This document shows positions 57,653 through 64,000 of a stretch of 64,000 nucleotides of DNA, one piece after another. The position numbers were made by a program, and so were the translations under genes. The stretch comes from Hymenobacter sp. H14-R3. GTDB taxonomy: Bacteria; Bacteroidota; Bacteroidia; Cytophagales; Hymenobacteraceae. Position 1 is the first letter of the stretch. Every line of letters begins with the position of its first letter. The stretch lies in the NCBI RefSeq assembly GCF_030063445.1, contig NZ_JASITD010000023.1, positions 1-64,000 of the forward strand. Reading direction: 5' to 3'. Below the pieces are notes generated by a model, which worked only from the letters and a program-made list of their open reading frames with translations, did no database searches and was not told where the DNA came from.

Positions 57653-58956
57653 GCCCCACCCACGTACACCTTGCCCTCCTTCATCACGAATTTGGGCCGG
57701 GTTAGGGTCGAGATATTTTGCAGCGGGTTATCCTCCACGGCCACTACGTCGGCGTATTTACCGGCTTCTAGGGTGCCCAGGTTAGTGGGGTCGCCGAGGA
57801 GCTCGGCGGCGTTGAGCGTGGCCGTGCGGATGGCGTCGAGCGGCGACATGCCGGCCTCGGTCATGTAGGTGAATTCCAGCGCGTTCTGGCCGTGGCGGTA
57901 CACGCCCGCATCGGTGCCAAAGGCCACCCGCACCCCCGCCTTGATGGCCCGGCCGAAGGTGCCCTGCATTTGGGTGCCCACGGCCAGCGCCTTGGCCGCG
58001 ATAACGGGCGGGAAGTAGCCCGGGTGCTGGCGCGTGGTGTCGGCCACCGACTTGCCGGCGATGATGGTGGGCACGTACCAGGTGCGGTTTTTGGCCATCA
58101 GCTGAATGGCTTCCGCATCCATGAGCGAGCCGTGGTCGATGCTGGTAACGCCGGCCCGCACGGCCCGCTTGATGCCTTCGGCCCCGTGGGCGTGGCAGGC
58201 CACGGGCATGCCTAAGTCGCGGGCCGTCTGCACGATGGCCCGGATTTCCTCTTCCGTGTACTGCGCGCCGGTGCCGTCCTTGCTCAGGTCGAGCACGCCG
58301 CCAGTGCTGGCAATTTTGATGAGGTCGGCCCCGCGCCGGAACTGCTCGCGCACGGCCTGGCGGCACTGGTCGGGGCCGTTGGCCACGCCCTCGGCGGGGC
58401 CGGGGTTCAGCTTCTCCATCATAAAGTCGCTGAGGCCATCGGTGGGGTCCATGTGGCCGCCGGTGGCCGAAATGGCCACGCCCGCCGAGTAGATGCGCGG
58501 CCCCGGCACCAGGCCCCGCGCCACGGCCTTGCGCAGGGCCGTGTTCACGCCCGAGCCCCCGCAGTCGCGCACTGTGGTGAAGCCCGCCCGCAGGGTAGTG
58601 AGCGCGTTGGCCTGGGCGCGGTAGGCCACGTCGGCGGGGTTGAGGGTGAATTGCTCGGCGAAGGACGCGCGGCTGGGTACGGATTCCAGGTGCACGTGGC
58701 AGTCGATGAGGCCGGGCAGCACCGTGCGGTTTTCGAGGTTGATAACCTGGTCTTGCGGCCCGCTGGCGGCGGTGTAGCCGGCCTGCACGGCCGTGATGCG
58801 GTCTTTTTCGACCACCAGGGTTTGCTGGGTGAGCAGGCGGCCGGTGCGCACGTCGAGCAGGCGGCCGCAGTGCAGCAGCGTTTTTTGGGCCAGCGCCGCG
58901 GGGCCTGTGAGGCCCAGGGCGGCGAGAAATACGAGTGAGCGGGTAGCTTTGCGCAT
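57643..58956 (-). CDS. Secreted amidohydrolase, imidazolonepropionase/prolidase-like
   Basis: 437 residues. Signal peptide SLVFLAALGLTGPAALA. Metal ligands of the amidohydrolase barrel: DCHVHLES (HxH), LIKIASTGG (candidate for the carboxylated lysine), CHAHGAEG, SIDHGSL and FGTDAGVY. Such exported enzymes often act as Xaa-Pro or other metal-dependent dipeptidases. The substrate is not determined. Complete in length. Confidence 0.88.
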   Translation of the reverse strand: MRKATRSLVFLAALGLTGPAALAQKTLLHCGRLLDVRTGRLLTQQTLVVEKDRITAVQAGYTAASGPQDQVINLENRTVLPGLIDCHVHLESVPSRASFAEQFTLNPADVAYRAQANALTTLRAGFTTVRDCGGSGVNTALRKAVARGLVPGPRIYSAGVAISATGGHMDPTDGLSDFMMEKLNPGPAEGVANGPDQCRQAVREQFRRGADLIKIASTGGVLDLSKDGTGAQYTEEEIRAIVQTARDLGMPVACHAHGAEGIKRAVRAGVTSIDHGSLMDAEAIQLMAKNRTWYVPTIIAGKSVADTTRQHPGYFPPVIAAKALAVGTQMQGTFGRAIKAGVRVAFGTDAGVYRHGQNALEFTYMTEAGMSPLDAIRTATLNAAELLGDPTNLGTLEAGKYADVVAVEDNPLQNISTLTRPKFVMKEGKVYVGGAKE

Positions 58957-59058
58957 AAGGCAACGAGTAAGAATCGGTGGGTAGAAAGGCCGCGCAAGCT
59001 ACGCCCGCCGGCCCGTCGGCTCATATTCAAGCCGTTAAAAATCAATTTCCTTTTTATC

Positions 59059-59313
59059 ATGACTACCCAGCAAGACTTTGAGGCCGCCGCCGTGCGCGCC
59101 CAGCAGCTGCCCGCCAAGCCCTCCAACACGGTGCTGCTCCAACTCTACGCCCTCTACAAGCAGGGCACCGAAGGCGACGTAACCGGCACCCGCCCGGGAG
59201 GATTCGACTTCAAAGCCATCGCCAAGTACGATGCCTGGCACCAGCTGGCCGGCCTCAGCAAAGACGCCGCCCGCCAGCAGTACGTGGAACTGGTAACCGA
59301 GCTGGCCGGCTAG
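59059..59313 (+). CDS. Acyl-CoA-binding protein
   Basis: 84 residues, full length for ACBP. The signature LLQLYALYKQGTEGDV and KYDAWHQLAGLSKDAARQQY contain the helices and the tyrosine and lysine positions that hold long-chain acyl-CoA. It buffers and carries acyl-CoA in the cytoplasm. Bacterial copies are not very common. Its TAG stop overlaps by one base an inverted repeat that extends to the start of the next gene. Confidence 0.9.
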   Translation: MTTQQDFEAAAVRAQQLPAKPSNTVLLQLYALYKQGTEGDVTGTRPGGFDFKAIAKYDAWHQLAGLSKDAARQQYVELVTELAG

Positions 59314-59450
59314 CGGTAAATGAGCAGGTGAGTAAATGAGTAAGTTATTGGGGTTCAGCGGAAAGCAGCTTTTGGACTCTTCTATTTTCACAAGGCTATT
59401 CGTGCTGCCCACAACTACTTTACTCATTTACTCACCTACCCATTTACCGC
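59313..59450. repeat. 30-bp inverted repeat from stop codon to start codon
   Basis: Left arm 59313-59342 (GCGGTAAATGAGCAGGTGAG...) and right arm 59421-59450 match with about three mismatches. The left arm starts on the last base of the ACBP stop codon and the right arm ends one base before the next ATG (59451). Arms are built from ATGAGTAA-like short units. The 78 bases between hold nothing recognised. Confidence 0.75.
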
Positions 59451-60494
59451 ATGGATATCTCCCGTAAAAAACCCAGCTACCCGCTTACGCCGGCGCTGCG
59501 CCAGTACCTGCGCGACTACGACCGCGAGGCGCCGCTGCCAGTGAGCTACGCCGATTTGCTGCGCTTCAGCAACTCGTTTGCCCTGCTCGACCGCAGCGGG
59601 AAGGACACGCTGTGGCAAACCGTTTTTTACGAGCCGCAGAACATGCTGGAGCTGAGCCAGGGCCTGGTGCAGGTGTACGCGCTGCTCAAGACGGCCGGCG
59701 ACCTCTCGTTTGCCGACGACCTGCTGGCTGACCGCATTGACTACTGCCGCTTTGGCAACTCGCATCCGTTTCGGGTGCGCATCCTCAACCAGCTCAACGA
59801 CAACTACGACTACTTCTACGTGAAGCAGGCCGATGCCTCGCGCCTCTACGGCCTGGAGCTGGAGCATTTGCTGTCGCCCAATTCGATGAACTTCCTGGTT
59901 GACAGCGGCAATACGCTGGTGGAGGAGCACATTGCCGGCATTCCGGGCGACGACTTTATCCGGCTGCGGCTCAACCAGCCGCACCTCAACCAGGTGCGGA
60001 TTGCCAAGGAATTTGTGAAGTTTAACGAGCGCTGCTTTGCCCGGCTGCTGGGCGATATGCGGGCCTACAACTACGTTATCGACGTGACGCCCGACTTCGA
60101 GGACGAGCAGTACCGGGTGCGGGCCATCGACTTCGACCAGCAGAGCTACGAGGGCCGCCGAGCCATGTATGTGCCCCAGTCGTTCAAAGACAACCAGGCC
60201 GTGGTGGAGCTGTGCGCCCACCTGCTTAAGCCCAGCACCCTGCGCCAGTATCAAACCGAGGAGCGCACCCTCATGGCCCGCCGCGCCCGCGCCGAGCGCC
60301 ACCGCCTCAAGGCCCTGCTCGACGTGATGCGTCGCCAGCAGCTGGCCCCCGTGGAGAAAGTGGACGAGCTAAAAACCGCCCTCAACCGCTACCACCACAC
60401 CCAAAAATTCGACCACTGCGACTCGATGGGCGACATCGTGCGCCAAAACCTGTGGCTCATGCTGGGCCCGCGCACGCTGGCTGGCACCCTTTAG
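59451..60494 (+). CDS. Conserved hypothetical protein with kinase-like motifs
   Basis: 347 residues, no signal peptide. Segments in the order of a protein-kinase-like fold are: YFYVKQADASRLYGLELEH (possible Lys and helix-C Glu), FARLLGDMRAYNYVIDV (catalytic-loop-like), and YRVRAIDFDQQSYEG (DFD in the place of DFG). A basic helical C-terminus follows (ERTLMARRARAERHRLKALL). The canonical HRD is absent, so it may be a divergent kinase or a pseudokinase. No function is known; the fold call is inference. Confidence 0.6.
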   Translation: MDISRKKPSYPLTPALRQYLRDYDREAPLPVSYADLLRFSNSFALLDRSGKDTLWQTVFYEPQNMLELSQGLVQVYALLKTAGDLSFADDLLADRIDYCRFGNSHPFRVRILNQLNDNYDYFYVKQADASRLYGLELEHLLSPNSMNFLVDSGNTLVEEHIAGIPGDDFIRLRLNQPHLNQVRIAKEFVKFNERCFARLLGDMRAYNYVIDVTPDFEDEQYRVRAIDFDQQSYEGRRAMYVPQSFKDNQAVVELCAHLLKPSTLRQYQTEERTLMARRARAERHRLKALLDVMRRQQLAPVEKVDELKTALNRYHHTQKFDHCDSMGDIVRQNLWLMLGPRTLAGTL

Positions 60495-60868
60495 CGCTGC
60501 CCCAAAGCAGTAGTTTCCCAGTTGCGAATCGCTACGTAAAATTCCAGTTGCTTGGGTGAAAGAAGCTGCCGCGCAACTTGTAGCAACGGCGCATCACCGT
60601 CCAACATCAAATCCTCTATAAAAGAAACGTGCAAGGCATTGTCCAGGGCGCTATCAACTTTGGGGAGCACATAGTCAACAAAACGCAGCATTCGCGTAAA
60701 TTCCGGCAAATCACCGCTGGCTACACATTTGTTAGCATGCCGCGTTAGGCAGGCAACTTGTAGATGAATCAAACCAGCCCAGTCCTCATCAAGTATATCC
60801 GCCGCTACTACCGGAAACTGCTCAACCACTAACTGAACAAAAGCTTGACGCGAAATCTCTGGCTGCAC
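60491..60868 (-). CDS. Small hypothetical protein, DUF7674-like
   Basis: 125 residues from a GTG (60868). Helical throughout: FVQLVVEQFPVVAADILDED, CLTRHANKCVASGDLPEF, HVSFIEDLMLDGDAP. The pattern resembles small DUF7674 proteins, which are of unknown function. The open frame continues upstream through a terminator of the CDGSH gene, so the start must lie after about 60900. Its stop overlaps the convergent kinase-like gene by four bases. Confidence 0.55.
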   Translation of the reverse strand: MQPEISRQAFVQLVVEQFPVVAADILDEDWAGLIHLQVACLTRHANKCVASGDLPEFTRMLRFVDYVLPKVDSALDNALHVSFIEDLMLDGDAPLLQVARQLLSPKQLEFYVAIRNWETTALGQR

Positions 60869-60898
60869 AATAATGAAATTAACGTCGCTTATGCTAAA

Positions 60899-60941
60899 AG
60901 CAAAAAGGTCATTACCCAAAGCTAGCAGGGTAATGACCTTT
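60899..60941 (-). terminator. Terminator of the CDGSH gene
   Basis: AAAAGGTCATTACCC pairs with GGGTAATGACCTTT around AAAGCTAGCA. It lies between the CDGSH gene and the small hypothetical gene, both leftward. Confidence 0.8.
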
Positions 60942-60963
60942 CGAATTAATTGAGGGCAAACAG

Positions 60964-61194
60964 CTACACTACCGGCTTCGGCGCGGGCAGGTCGAAGGCC
61001 ACGGCCGGGTGCTCGAAGTGCCCTTTGTGCGAGCCATCGCAGAACGGCTTCTGGGCGCTCAGGCCGCAGCGGCAAATGCTGATGCGCTCGCGGCCGCCGA
61101 GGCCGTAGGCGTTGCCCTGGGCATCAACAAGCTGAATATCTTCGCCTTCTACGCGGAGCGAGCCATTGGAGAGTACGGTTAGTTTGGTAGCCAT
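60964..61194 (-). CDS. CDGSH-type iron-sulfur protein
   Basis: 76 residues from the ATG at 61194. The cluster motif is complete: C41-R-C43-G-L-S-A-Q-K-P-F-C52-D-G-S-H56, a three-Cys one-His ligand set for a [2Fe-2S] cluster. A short beta strand region precedes it (LTVLSNGSLRVEGEDIQLVD). Soluble, cytoplasmic; probably redox or cluster transfer. The GNAT gene is 44 bases upstream on the same strand. Confidence 0.92.
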   Translation of the reverse strand: MATKLTVLSNGSLRVEGEDIQLVDAQGNAYGLGGRERISICRCGLSAQKPFCDGSHKGHFEHPAVAFDLPAPKPVV

Positions 61195-61238
61195 TTTTGG
61201 TTGGAGCAAAAAGATGAATGAGGAATTAAGTTGTTGAT

Positions 61239-61763
61239 TTACAAATCTTTACGCAGTACGTAGTCGTTCATCCAGTACGGGCCAATGGCGATGTCCTCTT
61301 CGCGGTGCTGGGCAAAACCCTGGCGCTCGTAGAAAGCCAGGGCGGGGTTGTGGCGGTTCACGTTGAGCTCCAGCGCCTGGCCGCCGGCCGTGCGCACGGC
61401 CGCTACCACGGCCTGCACGAGGTGCTGGCCCAGGCCCTTGCCCTGGTGCGAGGGCAGCACGTAGATTTTGTTGAGGTGGTACACGCTCTCCGGCTTTTCG
61501 GAGTACGAGGCGAAGCCGCCGGGCTGGCCATCTACATAAGCCAGCAAAAACTGGTGGTGCTGCTCGCGCATCTGGCGGCGCAGGGAAGCCGGCGTGTAGA
61601 TGACGCGGTACATGTAGTCAATCTGCTCCTTCGAGATGATGAAGCGGTAGGTAGGCTCCCAGGTAGCGTCGGCCAGCGCAATGATGGTGGGAATATCCTG
61701 CTCGGTGGCGGGCTGAATGTGCAAGGGGGTAGCCGGCGGAACCGGGGTAGTGCGGGGAGGCAT
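61239..61763 (-). CDS. GNAT N-acetyltransferase
   Basis: 174 residues from the ATG at 61763. The acetyl-CoA site is LNKIYVLPSHQGKGLGQHLV (Q-x-x-G-x-G/A), followed by QALELNVNRHNPALAFYERQ and GFAQHREEDIAIG. Cytoplasmic. The acceptor is unknown. It diverges from the small exported gene at 61911 and probably shares a transcript with the CDGSH gene. Confidence 0.88.
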   Translation of the reverse strand: MPPRTTPVPPATPLHIQPATEQDIPTIIALADATWEPTYRFIISKEQIDYMYRVIYTPASLRRQMREQHHQFLLAYVDGQPGGFASYSEKPESVYHLNKIYVLPSHQGKGLGQHLVQAVVAAVRTAGGQALELNVNRHNPALAFYERQGFAQHREEDIAIGPYWMNDYVLRKDL

Positions 61764-61910
61764 AAGCAACGAAGAATCAAACGAAGGTCGGGCAAAAAAC
61801 CGACTTACTGGCTGCGTTGGCATACGCAGGACGGCCGCCGGCCGTTAGGCTGGCACCAAGTTGGCCCGCATTTCGCCAAGCGTTTTCCATCCAACCTCGT
61901 ATTTATCCCC

Positions 61911-62399
61911 ATGAGCAAGTCTGATTTTTGCCTCCGCCACGCCAGCGCCGCGCTGCTGCTGGCCGCCCTGCCCCTGCTGGCCACTGCCCAAAACACGCGC
62001 CAGGACAGCCTGCTGCGCAGCGGCGAGCTGGTGGGTGGCCGCCCCCACGCCTCGGCGCCCCGCACGGCCGCCGCCGCCGGCACCACCCGCCGCTTTGTGG
62101 CCAGCGGCGACCCGGGCCTAACCAAAATAATGCACGAGAGCATTGATATCAACCGCCTGCCCACCAGCCAGATACTGGGTGTGTACAGCCGCTTTCTGGA
62201 TGCCACCCGCGCCCAGCGTCGGCAGTGGAGTACCCAAGACTGGGACGAGGCCAGCGCCGCCCTCACCCGCCTCAACGCCCGCTACGAAACTGTGCGCCAG
62301 GAGCTCCCCCTCGACGACCGCCTGACGGTGCGCACCTACCAGGGTGAGTTCCGGACGCTGCAAGGGGCGCGCCGCGTGAAAGACCGCGTGAACGAGTAG
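61911..62399 (+). CDS. Exported hypothetical protein
   Basis: 162 residues from the ATG at 61911. Signal peptide RHASAALLLAALPLLATAQ. The mature protein has an Ala/Thr-rich start and a helical second half (SRFLDATRAQRRQWSTQDWD, LTRLNARYETVRQELPLDDR) that may form a helix pair. It probably lives in the periplasm. No family is recognised. Confidence 0.7.
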   Translation: MSKSDFCLRHASAALLLAALPLLATAQNTRQDSLLRSGELVGGRPHASAPRTAAAAGTTRRFVASGDPGLTKIMHESIDINRLPTSQILGVYSRFLDATRAQRRQWSTQDWDEASAALTRLNARYETVRQELPLDDRLTVRTYQGEFRTLQGARRVKDRVNE

Positions 62400-62405
62400 T
62401 TCCGG

Positions 62406-62858
62406 CTAGCGGTGCGCCAGCCACTGCAAGGCCGGTTCCACATGCCGAAACGACTGGGCCCGCAGCTCGTGCGTAATAGCTTCAATGAATTCGTGGCTGC
62501 CCGGAAAATTTATGAGCTGGCTGGCCGTGCCGTGGGCCAGCACGTGGGCCATTACCCGCACACCGCGCTCGCTGGCCTCGGGCAGCCACTCGTAGTGGAG
62601 CCAGGGCAGGGCCTCGCCCCACTCGCCCGTCACCGCCTGGTGGTTGCTGAGCAGGCGGCGCGGCAGCACCCCATTGGCAAAAAGGTGCATGCCCGCCCGG
62701 GCACCCCGCACCACGGCATCGGCCGTGAGGTGGCCGTGCCAGCTGATGTGCAGCAGGTCCTGCTCCTGGTATAAATCGAAGTCGGCCAGCGGGGCTCCGT
62801 GCGCGTCGGGCAGGCATAGCAAACGGGTGGCGGGGGTGGCAGTGGTAAATGCGTTCAT
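62406..62858 (-). CDS. STAS/SpoIIAA-like small protein
   Basis: 150 residues. The pattern ADFDLYQEQDLLHISWHGHL, then RRLLSNHQAVTGEWGEALPW and SERGVRVMAHVLAHG, resembles SpoIIAA-like (STAS-type) proteins with alternating strands and helices. It could be a regulatory or lipid-binding domain. Tail-to-tail with the exported hypothetical gene at 61911-62399. Confidence 0.6.
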   Translation of the reverse strand: MNAFTTATPATRLLCLPDAHGAPLADFDLYQEQDLLHISWHGHLTADAVVRGARAGMHLFANGVLPRRLLSNHQAVTGEWGEALPWLHYEWLPEASERGVRVMAHVLAHGTASQLINFPGSHEFIEAITHELRAQSFRHVEPALQWLAHR

Positions 62859-62893
62859 AGTGGGTAAAGAAGGAGGTAGGCTGGTGCCCGGCT

Positions 62894-62901
62894 TACCTTT
62901 G
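62894..62901 (+). promoter_or_regulatory. Putative promoter of the deoxynucleoside kinase gene
   Basis: TACCTTTG matches TAnnTTTG, 36 bases before the ATG at 62938. Confidence 0.45.
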
Positions 62902-62937
62902 ACGTCCTCTCGGACCGCCTACAGTTATTTCTATCGT

Positions 62938-63561
62938 ATGCACATTGCTATCGTCGGCAACATCGGGGCCGGCAAAACCACGCTGGCCCACAAATTAGCC
63001 CACCATTTTCGGTGGGAAGTATTCCTGGAAGAAGTAGAAGATAACCCGTATCTCAAAGACTTCTACGCAGATATGCCGCGGTGGGCTTTTCACTTGCAGG
63101 TTTATTTTCTGAATGGCCGCTTTCGCCAGACGCGCCGCATCAAGGAGCTGGTGCAGGAGGGCAAAAGCGTCATTCAGGACCGCACCATTTACGAGGATGC
63201 CCACATTTTTGCGGCCAACCTGCACCAGTCGGGCCTGCTGGCTGAGCGCGACTATAACAACTATTACGCCCTCTTCGAGAGCATGATAGACCTGGTAAAC
63301 CCGCCTGACCTGCTACTCTACCTGCGCGCCGACCTGCCCAAGCTCATCGGCCAGATTGAGAAGCGCGGCCGCGACTACGAGAACTCCATTAGCATCGAGT
63401 ACCTCAAAAACCTCAATGAGCACTACGAGCAGTGGATTGCCAGCTACAAGCACGGCAAACTGCTCATCATCGACGTGAACGAGCTCGACTACGTGCGCAA
63501 CCCCGAAGACCTGGGCTCCATCGTCGAACGCATTGACGGTAAGCTCTTTGGCTTATTCTAA
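62938..63561 (+). CDS. Deoxynucleoside kinase
   Basis: 207 residues from the ATG at 62938. P-loop IVGNIGAGKTTLAHKLA, QVYFLNGRFRQTRRIKE, VIQDRTIYEDAHIF (ERS/DRS-type site), and LLLYLRADLPKLIGQIEKRG with the lid arginines. These are the motifs of the dCK/dGK family. It phosphorylates a deoxynucleoside (dA, dG or dC) in salvage. The open frame extends 98 codons upstream without family similarity, so the start is at 62938. Confidence 0.92.
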   Translation: MHIAIVGNIGAGKTTLAHKLAHHFRWEVFLEEVEDNPYLKDFYADMPRWAFHLQVYFLNGRFRQTRRIKELVQEGKSVIQDRTIYEDAHIFAANLHQSGLLAERDYNNYYALFESMIDLVNPPDLLLYLRADLPKLIGQIEKRGRDYENSISIEYLKNLNEHYEQWIASYKHGKLLIIDVNELDYVRNPEDLGSIVERIDGKLFGLF

Positions 63562-64000
63562 GTTACCTGCAAGTGCGCAGCGGAACCGCCGTTTTGTCAA
63601 AAACCTGGTTTTTGGGTAACGCTACTTCCTGGCGCGCGCGTTGAGGCACTGCCTGGTGCGGGAGCGCATTAGCAAGCGCTGGCGTTTTGCCCGGCTAACC
63701 GGGAAAAGCAATAAGACAAGGGCCCCGCTCGGATTTTCCGGCGGGGCCTTTTGGTGGCTGGCAGGCTTGGCTGAGGGTGAAATAGTATGCCGCACCATCC
63801 GGCATGTACGACGAGGAGTGAAACCCTGCTTTGGGGAGGCTGCCAGCGAGCAACCAGGGGCTATTACCGGCTAGGCGGGGTCTCCCGTCAACTATTGGCA
63901 GGCTATATACCCAACTAGTGGCGGCTGGCCCCGTAGAAGCGCAGAAGCTTAGCGTACCGGCAACCCAAAAGCCGAGCTTGTGGCTACGTGACCCTGCCAA
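63562..64000. other. Right edge of the window, no gene seen
   Basis: 439 bases with a hairpin at 63721-63748 (GGCCCCGC with GCGGGGCC, then TTTT), a plausible terminator. Open frames here are short or lack family features. A gene starting beyond the edge cannot be excluded. Confidence 0.5.

Noticed and set aside
60869-61075. N-terminal extension of the small DUF7674-like gene through the CDGSH gene
   Set aside because: It would cross a terminator and the CDGSH coding sequence on the same strand; the added residues are Arg/Pro-rich noise.
62644-62937. 98-codon N-terminal extension of the deoxynucleoside kinase
   Set aside because: Antisense to the STAS-like gene and without family similarity; the P-loop starts right after 62938.
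63695-64000. Open frame at the right edge on the minus strand
   Set aside because: No family resemblance, crosses a terminator-like hairpin, and composition does not look coding.

Overview
The window looks like a chromosomal segment of a GC-rich Bacteroidota bacterium of the order Cytophagales, most like Hymenobacter. The evidence is: promoter-like TAnnTTTG boxes close to many starts (for example 9074-9081, 62894-62901), many lipoproteins and secreted peptidases, typical Bacteroidota families (DUF3127 protein, BaiN-like flavoprotein, DUF1571 protein, H-NOX protein), and GC-rich codon use. The assignment is inferred from protein resemblance only. I saw no rRNA, tRNA, CRISPR array, phage or plasmid module.

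Layout. 1-6.9 kb: glycosyltransferase and LpxH-like phosphoesterase, a SUKH-like protein, a Nudix hydrolase and an RhlE-type helicase. 7-13.4 kb: a tiny lipoprotein, a gene-poor AT-rich kilobase, an XRE-type regulator, an L,D-transpeptidase and an M1 aminopeptidase. 13.4-18.5 kb: cyanophycinase, a lipoprotein hydrolase, isoaspartyl peptidase, a DUF3127 protein with an SSB-like tail, and a Schlafen/AlbA_2-type protein. 18.5-25.5 kb: an esterase-DinB reading frame, then a co-oriented set of esterase, ATP-grasp ligase, GCS2-type ligase, class I glutamine amidotransferase and a second ATP-grasp-like protein. This set is the best candidate for an undescribed system: it should assemble and trim a small amide-linked or peptide-like product. 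25.6-34.7 kb: YkvA, DUF1571/LysM, SDR enzymes, a flavoprotein, a PA2169-type bundle protein, a DeaD-type helicase, a cold-shock protein and a thioesterase. 34.7-40.2 kb: a tandem duplication whose left copy is broken by a complete IS1-family element, then an AddA/RecB-like helicase. 40.2-50.1 kb: DUF885 lipoprotein, thioredoxin-like protein, GT2, YdcF, aldehyde dehydrogenase, an ECF sigma/anti-sigma pair, H-NOX, and exonuclease VII. 50.3-64 kb: two tandem M13 peptidases, a gene with an internal amber codon, an S1/P1-type nuclease or phospholipase, cyclophilin, amidohydrolase, ACBP, CDGSH protein, GNAT, and deoxynucleoside kinase.

A recurring feature is sequence placed right at the 3' ends of genes: long, often perfect hairpins between convergent genes, and a dispersed repeat of about 50-60 bp (five clear copies, 17139-31497) that begins immediately after stop codons, or one base later. 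One copy has been read into the C-terminus of a protein. A second repeat shares 31 identical bases between 72-102 and 57595-57625.

Functional themes are cell-envelope and peptide turnover (L,D-transpeptidase, M1, M13, DUF885, cyanophycinase plus isoaspartyl peptidase), RNA remodelling (two DEAD-box helicases and a cold-shock protein, each apparently with a long leader), DNA repair (exonuclease VII, AddA-like helicase, DUF3127 protein), and the amidoligase set.
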